From Clostridiales bacterium PH28_bin88 (GTDB taxonomy: Bacteria > Bacillota > PH28-bin88), in NCBI GenBank assembly GCA_000987045.1, contig LAKY01000053.1:1-64000 (forward strand): a stretch of DNA of 64,000 nucleotides. Direction: 5' to 3'. The first letter of the stretch is position 1. The number at the start of each line of letters is the position of its first letter. A program made the translations under genes and the position numbers. This document shows positions 17,038 through 24,704 of the stretch, in pieces. The notes under the pieces were generated by a model that was not told the origin of the DNA, ran no database searches, and saw only the letters and a program-made list of their open reading frames with translations.

Positions 17038-17480
17038 TGATGAAGGGACCTAAGAAAAAGCAAAACAAACCATACCATAGCGACGCCTACGGCACCGCCC
17101 AGTGTGTTCAGGATAATGTCATCCACGTCAAACTGGCCCATTTTGCTTACGTATTGGGTTATTTCAACTAGAAGACTTAACGAAGCTGAAAGATAAATGG
17201 TCTGTTTGAAACCATTCATCTTCGGCAGTAAAACCGGAGCCAGGAATCCCAAGGGGACGAAAGCTAATACATTTCCGAACACATTAATGATCCGTGTGCC
17301 TGAGTTCATCATTTCGTGGGTTGCATAATGGACGATTGTCTTAAACGGGATAAGGCTGTAATCGACTAAGTATTGTGGGCGATACGCCACTCTAACAAAT
17401 AAGAAGAGATAAAGTATCAACAACACCCAGCCGGCTATCCTAATGGGCTTCTTGTTGGCGACCTCTTGAAAATCTTTCAG
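17034..17480 (-). CDS. VanZ-like membrane protein, apparent CTG start
   Basis: VanZ family protein with about four spans and the family core NVFGNVLAFVPLGFLAPVLLP and VEITQYVSKMGQFDVDDIILN. An internal GTG at 17426 gives 130 aa but has no ribosome site, whereas AGGAGGAG sits 6 nt before an in-frame CTG at 17480 (LKDFQEVANKKPIRIAGW), giving 148 aa with a complete first membrane segment. CTG initiation is rare, so this start is proposed, not certain. Its 3' end overlaps the remnant at 16771 by 4 nt. Confidence 0.75.
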   Translation of the reverse strand: MKDFQEVANKKPIRIAGWVLLILYLFLFVRVAYRPQYLVDYSLIPFKTIVHYATHEMMNSGTRIINVFGNVLAFVPLGFLAPVLLPKMNGFKQTIYLSASLSLLVEITQYVSKMGQFDVDDIILNTLGGAVGVAMVWFVLLFLRSLHH

Positions 17481-17537
17481 TTATGACTCCTCCTGCACTT
17501 TTACTTCCCAGTCACGGCTTTTTTATATTTAGCACAT

Positions 17538-18048
17538 CTATTGTGGAAAGCTATGTTTTTCCCCGGTTCGGTTTAAGCGAAAATCATCTGCGTTGTTGCT
17601 AGGGATGCTCCTTTCCGGGATGATCCCGCTATTCCTGTCTGCAATTTGACTGTCAAAATTCACTCCGTCCCTCCAGAGCAGGGCCAACCGGTAGCCAGCG
17701 TTGCGGGGCAGGTTCCACCACAGTCCCACCCGGGATTTCAAAAGCAAACGGTCGAGTATCGATGGAAGAGAATAGAACTGGTCTGCGAACCAGGCTACCC
17801 CCTGCTCCAGGTCCCGGGGAGACATTTGCTTGGGCCGGAAGACCGCATCCACTTTCCCATTATACTTGTCCCAGTTCGTGGTTAAGAGAGTCTACCGCTT
17901 CCACGATTTCATCGGTGTGGTGGATTTCAACGTTTCCAGGGGTCAAGGCCGCTATTAACGGCATAGTTAACTGTGGGAATTGGATTAACCGCCACTTTCT
18001 TAACCGTCTGGAAGGTTCTGATTCAGGTGTGATCAGTTCGAGTCTCAT
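17538..18048 (-). pseudogene. B12-binding radical SAM protein with internal deletion
   Basis: The first part (ATG 18048, RBS GGGGAGC) reads MRLELITPESEP and QFPQLTMPLIAALTPGNVEI, then HHTDEIVEAVDSLNHE, the N-terminal B12-binding domain. After a frame change near 17865 the sequence reads KYNGKVDAVFRPKQMSPRDL and LPSILDRLLL, LWWNLPRNAGYRLALL, the family C-terminus. The entire radical SAM core with its CxxxCxxC motif, about 300 residues, is missing. Confidence 0.75.
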
Positions 18049-18377
18049 CAGGCTCCCCACTTTTTATCCAGCTTTGTGCTCTACTGTTGCTTGCTTAGTG
18101 CATTTTATGGCCTATCTTTCCTAAGTGCCAGTTACCAATACAGAAATCACATATACACAACCAGTATACACCCGATTATATACCATTTCGCACCGCCACA
18201 GCAACGATCCCCTCCCGGCAAAAAATACCCTGGCCGCATTAGCCGGAGCACTTATTGAATGCCCCGGGGGTTGCGGTTACTTAAGGTGACCGGTTGATAG
18301 GCGGCCATGAAAAATGCTCGCGTTTTGGGCGCATAACCTGTAGTATTCCCTTTTCGCCAGATCGTTTTCGCGCTAAT

Positions 18378-18412
18378 AAGAGGACCCTTGCGGTCCTCTT
18401 TTCTCTTTAGTG
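18378..18412 (-). terminator. Bidirectional terminator hairpin
   Basis: AAGAGGACC/GGTCCTCTT followed by TTCTCTTT on the plus strand; it lies at the 3' end of the minus-strand kinase remnant. The same arm sequence recurs in the terminator at 26266-26294. Confidence 0.5.
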
Positions 18413-18580
18413 CCTTTCCCAAGTTCACTTTCAGCCCATACCTTCCCTCCGTGGGCCTCAACCAGTTGCTTCATGATGGCTAGGCGATCCTGGAGCCGCC
18501 GCTGGCTCGTGCCCGGGACGACTCGTCGGCGCGGTAGAAGTGGTAGAAGATATACGGCAGGTCTTCAGGAGCTGCCTGTA
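18405..18580 (-). pseudogene. Remnant of a sensor histidine kinase ATPase domain
   Basis: Two frames together read the end of a HATPase domain: EDLPYIFYHFYRADESSRAR, ASGGS, then after a small deletion LAIMKQLVEAHGGKVWAESE and LGKGT. The G2 box between them is damaged. The rest of the kinase is gone. Confidence 0.7.
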
Positions 18581-18671
18581 CCAATATTTGATCACTAAAT
18601 GCCCATCGTTGCAGACGTTAGAATTCCCCCTCCCAATTCGCGGGTGCTGACTCGTTGAAACTAACCACGGC

Positions 18672-19193
18672 CTAATGTTGATGCCGGTGGTGAATATCCG
18701 GTGCGTGAGGATGCGAATGTTCCATGGCTCGATGTTGGTGTAAGTGCGAATGAGAGCCACCAGGGAGAATTTCCCCCGGCCTGTGCTCGTGCAGATGGTG
18801 ATCGTCATGATGGGTGTGACGATGATCATGCTGAAAGGGCGTGTGACTGTGCTGATGCACGTCCCACGAAAGCAGAATGCTCGCGGCTGTTAGACACGCA
18901 ATAGCCCACCAAATACGCCGGCCGATTGCCTCTCTGAAAACAAGAGCGGCAATCAGGGTGGTAGCCGCACCCTCAAAGTTAAGTAGTAGGGAAGCGGTAG
19001 CCGCCGGCGTATTCCGCAAGCTGAACAGCAATATAATGGGAGCCGCGACCCCACCCGATAATACGGTACCAACCAGCCACGGAACATCAGCCTTGCTAAC
19101 CGGGGCTTCAACGCCAGCGAATTTAGTATTCGTACGTTGCAGCCATCTGAACATCAACAGGCCTATGCCACTGCCACGCCCCGGTATCGTCAA
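18672..19193 (-). pseudogene. Truncated EamA/DMT transporter with a large His-rich loop
   Basis: 173 codons covering the middle of a drug/metabolite transporter: SGIGLLMFRWLQR, PWLVGTVLSGGVAAPIILLF, SLLLNFEGAATTLIAALVF and AIACLTAASILLSW, followed by about 55 residues with some 20 histidines (HQHSHTPFQHDHRHTHHDDH). The first spans are missing and the reading stops inside the loop, so the second EamA half is absent. The loop would bind Ni, Co or Zn. A complete relative probably exported or buffered metals; this copy is dead. Confidence 0.65.
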
Positions 19194-19276
19194 ACGCGGC
19201 CATCCAGAGGGCGGAGAGGCCTCTGCTCAAGACTGGCTTTGGCCCTGGTCTGACATGGTAATCACCTCCGTGAAAA

Positions 19277-19309
19277 ATAAAGAACACCCAATAAAAAGAT
19301 GGGTGTTCA
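19277..19309 (-). terminator. Minus-strand terminator hairpin
   Basis: GAACACCCA/TGGGTGTTC with an AT-rich loop, then TTTATTTTTC on the minus strand. It precedes a well-formed ribosome site (CGGAGGTG) and an ATG at 19257 that now opens only nine codons. Confidence 0.6.
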
Positions 19310-19339
19310 AGACAAGGCTAACCCGTTTTCCGGAGCAGG

Positions 19340-19425
19340 GCCAAGGGGAGCGCTCCCCGGCCACAGCAGACCACTTCTCCCCGCCGTCGGTGGTCTGGTA
19401 CAGCTCGCCCGGGCGGGAAACGTTT
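19340..19425 (-). pseudogene. Fragment of a BNR/Asp-box (Ycf48-like) repeat protein
   Basis: RPGELYQTTDGGEKWSAVAG contains one Asp-box repeat (SxDGGxxW type). It is preceded by an in-frame stop and runs into the terminator at 19277. It is all that remains of the gene once controlled by the upstream c-di-GMP riboswitch. Confidence 0.5.
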
Positions 19426-19430
19426 ATTTA

Positions 19431-19475
19431 TAAAAAAACCCTCGCCGAAGATACAATCGTCACCAGCAAGGGTTA
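19431..19475 (-). terminator. Expression-platform terminator of the c-di-GMP-I riboswitch
   Basis: AACCCTTGC...CGAGGGTT followed by seven T residues on the minus strand, 12 nt after the aptamer. Confidence 0.7.
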
Positions 19476-19487
19476 ACTTTTGTCTTT

Positions 19488-19570
19488 CTCCGGCAACCTG
19501 GCAATCATAGCAGTCATTACTGCCTTAGACCCACGGCTTTGCGTCCCAACCTTTCGGATGGTTTGCCCTT
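19488..19570 (-). promoter_or_regulatory. c-di-GMP-I (GEMM) riboswitch
   Basis: On the minus strand the consensus appears in order: GGGCAAACC, a GAAA tetraloop, GGGACGCAAAGCC, TCTAAGG, CTGCTATGATTGCC and the receptor helix CAGGTTGCCGGAG. Followed by a terminator. It sits directly behind the 3' end of a group II intron remnant and ahead of a gene fragment, so the aptamer has outlived its gene. Confidence 0.88.
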
Positions 19571-19985
19571 ATCAGAGCCAAAGAGAAGGCCGTCCACGCC
19601 CCTCACAGAACCCAACGTGCCCTATTAAGGCATTGGGCTCTTCACATAAACCTTACACAGCTTGCCAGATGTTCACATGTATCCTCGGTTCCGCTATCGG
19701 GTGCTTTGCAAGGAGCATCCTGTACCGCCTCCACGTCAGATATGCCCTCTGGCTGCGCCTCGTCAGCGGCTTATAGAGCTCGATCATGATGTAGCGGTAG
19801 AATTTCAGAAGTCCCTCGTAATTGCCGGAAATGCCATAGTACCTGTAATCCCCCACCAGTTTCTTGTTCAGCAGTTCTATTGTATCGGACGGCTTTCCAT
19901 GGATGTTCTCCTTAAGCCATTCCTTTACATTCTGCTCGCATGCGTACGCTTAACCCTCACCTCACGGCTTTGGCTCCAAGGCTGG
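19571..19985 (-). mobile_element. 3' remnant of a group II intron (RT/maturase C-terminus plus domain V)
   Basis: Minus strand reads EWLKENIHGKPSDTIELLNK, LVGDYRYYGISGN, YKPLTRRSQRAYLTWRRY and PEPRIHVN-like residues to a stop at 19653: the maturase domain end of a group II intron reverse transcriptase. About 10 nt later the RNA domain V is visible at 19608-19640 (GAGCC...GGTTC with a central bulged hairpin), followed by TGTGAGGGGC. The RT core, intron 5' part and a clear domain VI are missing, so it is immobile. Confidence 0.75.
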
Positions 19986-20172
19986 ATAACGGCGGCTGGC
20001 TGGGCCTTACCGTGCCGGATTCCCACCGGCTATATTCACAACGCCGAACTGGCGCACCACCTTAATGTCAAGATCTACCACTTGTTTCATCAATCTTTTC
20101 CGGCCTCAAGCATGCTCCGCGCAATTATTAAGGATTGAGCAACTATTTTAGCGGCTTACACTCTCAATTTGT

Positions 20173-20556
20173 CTATTTTGCCTTATCCATGGCGGTGACC
20201 AGTTCTTTTTCCACTTCCGCGGCAAAAGCTTGCAGTTGCTTTTTATCCAGCATGCCAACCAGTATCGAGGGACGGACCGTGCCTATTTTGGTCAGCCCGT
20301 CCTCCCGGTAAACCACTACCTTACAGGGTAGAAAATATCCTACCCGTACTTCTGTTTCCAGGGCTTCTTTGGCCCGGTGAGGATTGCATACCTCCAGGAT
20401 GCGGAACTCGCCCTGGTAGTCCACCCCTTTTTCTTTGAGTTTGCCAGGTACATCAAGTTCCCACAGCACGCCGAACTTTTTGTCGCTAAGGGCTTGTTTC
20501 AAGTCTGAAATGGCCTGGGAAAAGTCTTTATCGGTGGTAACGGTGTAATCAAACAC
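20173..20556 (-). CDS. DUF302 protein
   Basis: 127 aa, GTG start behind GGGGGAA. DUF302 signature: an N-terminal TVTTDKDFSQAISDLKQAL helix, FGVLWELDVPGKLKEKG, ILEVCNPHRAKEAL (the conserved CNP) and LPCKVVVYREDG. DUF302 proteins are small soluble domains often near redox or metal genes; the biochemical role is unknown. It is the first intact gene after the graveyard. Confidence 0.88.
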   Translation of the reverse strand: MFDYTVTTDKDFSQAISDLKQALSDKKFGVLWELDVPGKLKEKGVDYQGEFRILEVCNPHRAKEALETEVRVGYFLPCKVVVYREDGLTKIGTVRPSILVGMLDKKQLQAFAAEVEKELVTAMDKAK

Positions 20557-21002
20557 TATGCATTTCCCCCTTTTTGTTTTTCGTTCTTGCCATCAAGGCT
20601 TATTATTTAAGAATTGTGGAAGGTACATACCCATTTGCCGCTTCCATGCTTCCGCCACCCCCTTTCGCTATTTATATTATAGGCGTTAATGTAAGTTAGT
20701 TGGTGAAGATAAAATGGAGGATTTATGAATATTCCGTGATGTTGATAGGAATCGGCTCACAGTGTTATTAAAATGTGATATTGCCGCAACCCTTGTCTTT
20801 AAAGTCAGGTATCAGGTTTGCCTCGGGCGGCCCGTTGTGGGCCGGGCAAGGATTGGCTGCTGTTTAAGGCCAATCCTTACCCCAAAAAAAATTCGAGTTT
20901 AAGAGAAACTATCATAAAAAGTACTTATTGGACCCATAAATGTTGGTGTGGTACAATCGTTCCGGAGAGGGTTTGATTTTTTGATTTACAAGGAGTGATT
21001 GC
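20557..21002 (+). promoter_or_regulatory. Intergenic region with promoter of the phosphonate-type transporter
   Basis: A promoter TTGGAC (20928-20933), 18 bp, TACAAT (20952-20957) lies 50 nt upstream of the lipoprotein start. Upstream are a hairpin-forming repeat at 20818-20852 (second copy at 30429-30463) and a longer stem AAGGATTGGC/GCCAATCCTT at 20849-20878. No known riboswitch was recognised. Confidence 0.55.
20818..20852. repeat. Copy 1 of a GC-rich hairpin repeat
   Basis: TTGCC-CGGG and CCGGGCAA arms flank GGCCCGTTRTRG; the copy at 30429-30463 differs at only about five positions. Both copies are intergenic. Confidence 0.5.
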
Positions 21003-21896
21003 ATGACCCCCGGAACGAGAAAAAAAGTTGTGGTGATGTTAGTGCTGTTGATGTTGGCTTTAGTACCAACATTATTTTTGACAGGATGTGGCGGGAACGG
21101 TAGTCAAAATGCGGTAAAACCCGTCAGGGTAGGTTTAATCCCGAACCAATCACCCGACAAAATTAAGGCCCAGTACGAGCCGTTCCGGGCATACCTGTCC
21201 CAGAAACTGAACCTGCCTGTGGAACTCTTTGTGGCCACCGACTATGCCGGCGTGGTGGAGGCCATAGCCAGCGACAAGCTGGACCTGGCCTACTTCGGCG
21301 GGTTGACCTATGTACAGGCGAAACGGCGGGCTGACATCTACCCCATTGTTACCGAGATCGACCGTTTCACCCATACCTCCAAGTATCACAGCCTGATCAT
21401 CGTGCCGTCCCATAGCCCCGTGGAAAGGGTGTCCGACCTCAAGGAAAAAACCTTTGCCTTCGGAGACATCAACTCCACCTCCGGTTCCCTGTACCCCCGC
21501 ATCATGCTGGACAGGGCCGGGATCAAGGTGCCCGGCGACTTGCAACAGGCGCTCTATACCGGCGGCCACGACGCCACCGCCCTGGCGGTGCAAAACGGTA
21601 CCGTGGACGCGGGAGGGATCGAGGACCGTATCCTGTATGCCCTTGAGGAGAAGGGGATTATAGATAAGGACAAGATCAGGGTGCTGGCCCAGTCGGACCC
21701 CATCGAGGGTTACCCCTGGGTGGTGAGGGCATCACTGGACCGGGAACTGGTTGAACACATCACCGATGCTTTTCTGGACCTGCGGGATCCGGACCTTTTG
21801 AGGTTGATGCGGGCCGAAGGGTATGCCAGGGTCAGTGCAGCCGATTATCGCTATGTGGAAGAAGAGGCCGCCAGGCTGGGACTTTTACAAAAATGA
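21003..21896 (+). CDS. phnD: Phosphonate/phosphite-type ABC transporter substrate-binding lipoprotein
   Basis: 297 aa, ATG behind AAGGAG. Lipoprotein signal ending in the lipobox LTGC. Mature part begins VRVGLIPNQSPDKIKAQYEP, followed by YAGVVEAIASDKLDLAYFGG and FAFGDINSTSGSLYPR, the S-x-S-G pattern that holds the phosphorus oxyanion in PhnD/PtxB/AioX-type proteins. First gene of a three-gene transporter operon. Ligand could be phosphonate, phosphite, phosphate or another oxyanion; no C-P lyase or phosphite dehydrogenase is visible in the window. Confidence 0.88.
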   Translation: MTPGTRKKVVVMLVLLMLALVPTLFLTGCGGNGSQNAVKPVRVGLIPNQSPDKIKAQYEPFRAYLSQKLNLPVELFVATDYAGVVEAIASDKLDLAYFGGLTYVQAKRRADIYPIVTEIDRFTHTSKYHSLIIVPSHSPVERVSDLKEKTFAFGDINSTSGSLYPRIMLDRAGIKVPGDLQQALYTGGHDATALAVQNGTVDAGGIEDRILYALEEKGIIDKDKIRVLAQSDPIEGYPWVVRASLDRELVEHITDAFLDLRDPDLLRLMRAEGYARVSAADYRYVEEEAARLGLLQK

Positions 21897-21902
21897 GCGG
21901 GA

Positions 21903-22673
21903 GTGATGATGCCTGTGATTGCCGTAGCGGCGCAAAAACTCTCCAAAGTCTATCCCGGAGGGCATTACGGCTTAAGAGACATCTCAATAACCGTCAGAGC
22001 AGGGGAAATGGTAGGCATCCTGGGCCCCAGCGGCGCCGGCAAGACCACTTTTTTCCGGCTGTTGAACGGCGCCCTGCGGCCGACGGCAGGGTCCTTGACG
22101 GTTCTCGGCAGGCCCATGGGCCAGGTTTCGACGAAAGACCTGCGGCGGTTGCGCCGGCGGATGGCCTTTGTTTACCAGCATCACAACCTGGCGCCCACCA
22201 TGAGCGTGGCCCACAATGTGCTGGCCGGCTGCCTTGGCACCTATTCCCTGCCCCAAACCGTGCGCTCGCTGGTCGCTTTGCTCCCCCAGGAGCGGGAAAG
22301 GGTGTGGGCGGTGCTGAAACAACTGGGAATGGTGGATAAAATGTACCGGCGGGCAGACGAGTTGTCGGGAGGGGAGCAGCAGCGGGTGGCGCTAGCCCGG
22401 GCGTTAATCTCCCGGCCGGAACTGCTGCTCGCCGACGAGCCGATCGCCTCGGTGGATGTAAAGACCGCGGCCACGGTGCTCGAATCGTTGCGGGAGTTGA
22501 ATGCCCGGCAGGGCACCACTGTCCTCTTGAATTTGCACCAGGTGGATTTCGCCTTGCAGCACTGCTCCCGCCTGCTGGTTTTATCAGCGGGGCGCCTTAT
22601 GTACGACGGCGAACCGGAAGGGATCAAAGAAATGCACATTTATGGGGAGAATCGGCGTCATGCGCTGCGATGA
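21903..22673 (+). CDS. phnC: Phosphonate-type ABC transporter ATPase
   Basis: About 256 aa. Walker A GPSGAGKTTF, Q-loop YQHHNLAPTMSV, signature LSGGEQQRVALARAL and Walker B ELLLADEPIASVD are all intact; the start may be the ATG at 21903 or 21909. Organisation and the phrase HHNLAPTMSVAHNVLAGCLG match PhnC. It starts 6 nt after the binding protein and overlaps the permease start, indicating translational coupling. Confidence 0.9.
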   Translation: MMMPVIAVAAQKLSKVYPGGHYGLRDISITVRAGEMVGILGPSGAGKTTFFRLLNGALRPTAGSLTVLGRPMGQVSTKDLRRLRRRMAFVYQHHNLAPTMSVAHNVLAGCLGTYSLPQTVRSLVALLPQERERVWAVLKQLGMVDKMYRRADELSGGEQQRVALARALISRPELLLADEPIASVDVKTAATVLESLRELNARQGTTVLLNLHQVDFALQHCSRLLVLSAGRLMYDGEPEGIKEMHIYGENRRHALR

Positions 22674-23526
22674 GGGGCCGATCCTCGAATACAAATCCGG
22701 CCTGGCAAACATGGTGCTGGCTATCCTGTTCCTGGTTGCCACGGCCGTTAGCGCCTGGCAAACCCAGTTCTCCCCCGGCGCCCTGTTTGAACCGGGGAAC
22801 GCCAAAAATATCGCCCGCTTCGTCGACGGGCTGTGGCCTCCCCAGGTTGGCCCCCAGTTCCTGCTCAACACCCTTGGGTTACTGGTCGAAACATTGGAGA
22901 TGTCCCTGGTGGGCACCTTTTTGGCGGTGATGGCGGGCTTTCCCCTTTCTTTACTGGCGCTCAGGGAACGGGGGGAGGAGTTCTCCCGGCAGTCCAGAGG
23001 GACCCTCGCCTGGGGGCTGCGCTGGGCCGGGTACTTCGGCGCGCGGGGAGTCCTCAATCTTTTACGGGGGATCCCCGAACTGATGTGGGCGCTCATCTTT
23101 GTGGTGGTGGTCGGCCTCGGGCCCTTCCCCGGCGTGCTGGCGCTGGCAGCTCACAGCGCCGGCATCCTGGGCAAGCTTTACGCGGAAATCTTTGAAAGCG
23201 TCGACCACCGCCTGGTGGAAGCGGTCCGCTCCACCGGGGCCAGCGAGTTGCAGGTGCTGTTGATGGCCAGGCTGCCTGCCAGCCTGCCGGTCTTTCTCTC
23301 CTACACCTTGTTCCGCTGGGAGTGCAACATGCGGGCTGCAACGGTGCTTGGACTGGTAGGGGCAGGCGGGATCGGGAGCCAGTTGATCATCAGCATGAAG
23401 CTCTTCCGGTACGACGAGGTGATGACCTTGATCATCGCCATCCTGGTACTGGTGATGCTGGTGGACCTACTGGGGCAGGTGGTGCGCCGTAGGGTGCTGG
23501 AAGGGTCAAGAACGGCTTGCCGGTGA
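22660..23526 (+). CDS. phnE: Phosphonate-type ABC transporter permease
   Basis: 288 aa from the ATG at 22660 (GGGGAGA 9 nt upstream), overlapping the ATPase gene by 14 nt. About six spans with the PhnE core NLLRGIPELMWALIFVVVVG and ATVLGLVGAGGIGSQLI, the EAA-type loop contacting the ATPase. Only one permease gene is present, so it likely works as a homodimer. The operon ends here; no terminator with a clear T-run was seen before the convergent zinc-ribbon genes. Confidence 0.9.
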   Translation: MRCDEGPILEYKSGLANMVLAILFLVATAVSAWQTQFSPGALFEPGNAKNIARFVDGLWPPQVGPQFLLNTLGLLVETLEMSLVGTFLAVMAGFPLSLLALRERGEEFSRQSRGTLAWGLRWAGYFGARGVLNLLRGIPELMWALIFVVVVGLGPFPGVLALAAHSAGILGKLYAEIFESVDHRLVEAVRSTGASELQVLLMARLPASLPVFLSYTLFRWECNMRAATVLGLVGAGGIGSQLIISMKLFRYDEVMTLIIAILVLVMLVDLLGQVVRRRVLEGSRTACR

Positions 23527-23556
23527 ACATGAGCATACATTTTTCGTTAGTGCAAA

Positions 23557-23718
23557 TTAACGGACTGGCCTTTTATCCCCTTTTGCCTGTACTCCGGATT
23601 GCCGCCCTGGTTCGTCCGGCTTTACCAGGGTAATCTCTTTGCCACAGTACGGGCAAACCCATTCGAGGCCGGATATACTGTAAGATGTCAGGCCACAGCA
23701 GGCGCACGTCTTGCCCAT
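23557..23718 (-). CDS. 53-aa zinc-ribbon protein
   Basis: ATG at 23718 with GGGGTGAT 6 nt upstream. The sequence MGKTCACCGLTSYSISGLEW then VCPYCGKEITLV has two Cys pairs (CxCC and CxxC), the layout of a small zinc ribbon, and a charged tail. Third of three tandem minus-strand genes for tiny Cys-rich proteins. Function unknown. Confidence 0.6.
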   Translation of the reverse strand: MGKTCACCGLTSYSISGLEWVCPYCGKEITLVKPDEPGRQSGVQAKGDKRPVR

Positions 23719-23733
23719 CACCACATCACCCCG

Positions 23734-23961
23734 TTAAACCGCTTTACTCCGGCGAGTGCTCTTTTTTCCCTCACGGCTGGCATACTGCCGCTGGCACCGG
23801 AGTCCCCCGTCCGGCCCGATGTTATACACGCGCACCCATTCCTCTTCAACGGCTATTTCCGAAAAACAGTCCTGGCAAAAGAACCGGTTTTGGGTCAAAC
23901 GCCCCACCAGGGTGGACCCACACCAAGGGCAGGTGCCGCAATACTTTTTACTGGGAGCCAC
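23734..23961 (-). CDS. 75-aa zinc-ribbon protein
   Basis: GTG at 23961 (AAAGGAG 8 nt upstream) gives VAPSKKYCGTCPWCGSTLVG then NRFFCQDCFSEIAVEEEWVR: C8/C11/C14 and C29/C32 form a probable zinc site. Basic tail KKSTRRSKAV. It overlaps the 3' end of the upstream 61-aa gene by 14 nt, so the two are probably cotranslated. Longer readings of this frame upstream of 23961 belong to the other gene. Confidence 0.65.
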   Translation of the reverse strand: MAPSKKYCGTCPWCGSTLVGRLTQNRFFCQDCFSEIAVEEEWVRVYNIGPDGGLRCQRQYASREGKKSTRRSKAV

Positions 23962-24133
23962 TTTGATCACTCCTTTGACCGTCCGCCCTTTCCACAAATC
24001 CCCTAATGCGCTCCTGGACTTCCCGGGGCAGCTTTGAGTCCTTGAGATAACAGTGAGCGCATAAGGGGTAAAACACCTTGTCCGTCCGGAAGAAAACATC
24101 CGCTTCCGACCCGCAATCTTTGCTGCACAACAC
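23948..24133 (-). CDS. 61-aa Cys-rich zinc-finger-like protein
   Basis: GTG at 24133 behind GGAGG. Reads MLCSKDCGSEADVFFRTDKV then FYPLCAHCYLKDSKLPREV: C3/C7 with C25/C28 make a likely zinc finger. First gene of the three-gene mini-operon. No homology to a named family recognised; a role in transcription or as an anti-sigma-like factor is possible but unsupported. Confidence 0.6.
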   Translation of the reverse strand: MLCSKDCGSEADVFFRTDKVFYPLCAHCYLKDSKLPREVQERIRGFVERADGQRSDQSGSQ

Positions 24134-24202
24134 CGCCCATCCCTCCTACCGTATTTGATGGCACAGTCCACACCAGCTCAAACGTACTACTTTGTGTAGT
24201 AT

Positions 24203-24529
24203 TTATGCCTGTAAAATCCCCTTTCTGCCAAATATGCCTCTGCCATCCGGACATACCCTATAAGGGTATGTCCTTACCTGCATCTTACCCGGAATGGGTT
24301 GATCTGTCAATAGGCGGATAATCCTCCGGAGATAGGTAAAAAGCCCCATCTGGGTGCCGAATCCCGCGGTAATAGCGGCAACGTAGGGCCAGTCATCGGC
24401 GATCAATTCAAAGGCATGAGGCCAGGAGCGGGAGGTCAGTCCCACCAGCAGTTTGTGAAGATTACTTGTCTCGTCAGCCACTTGCAGCAAGAGCGACAGC
24501 AAGGCATGTGATGAGTTCTGCCGCGGCAA
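24203..24529 (-). pseudogene. N-terminal fragment of a membrane protein
   Basis: Reads LLLQVADETSNLHKLLVGL and DDWPYVAAITAGFGTQMGLF (one membrane segment) followed by TYLRRIIRLL, after which it loses protein character. It looks like the first quarter of a longer polytopic protein. No good ribosome site at the 5' end. Identity uncertain. Confidence 0.3.
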
Positions 24530-24704
24530 CAGGTATTACTCGAAAAACCTGAATGATCGCGAAAGAGGACACTCTTTGTGGCCAGTAGGTCGCTCCTGGT
24601 GGCGGTATTGAAATTCTTTATAAAAACAACACATTTTCTTCATATTTGGCTGTTATTATTGCGTAAGAGATATGCCGTTATATGAACGGGGAGGTTTCAA
24701 CTGC

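Noticed and set aside
19593-19640. Reading of this hairpin as an ordinary terminator
   Set aside because: The GAGCC...GGTTC helix with internal bulge followed by TGTGAGGGGC fits group II intron domain V and sits right after a maturase C-terminus.
24537-24565. Possible third lipoprotein copy (KNLND match to 25530-25560)
   Set aside because: Only six residues agree and the surrounding frame shows no similarity; probably coincidence.
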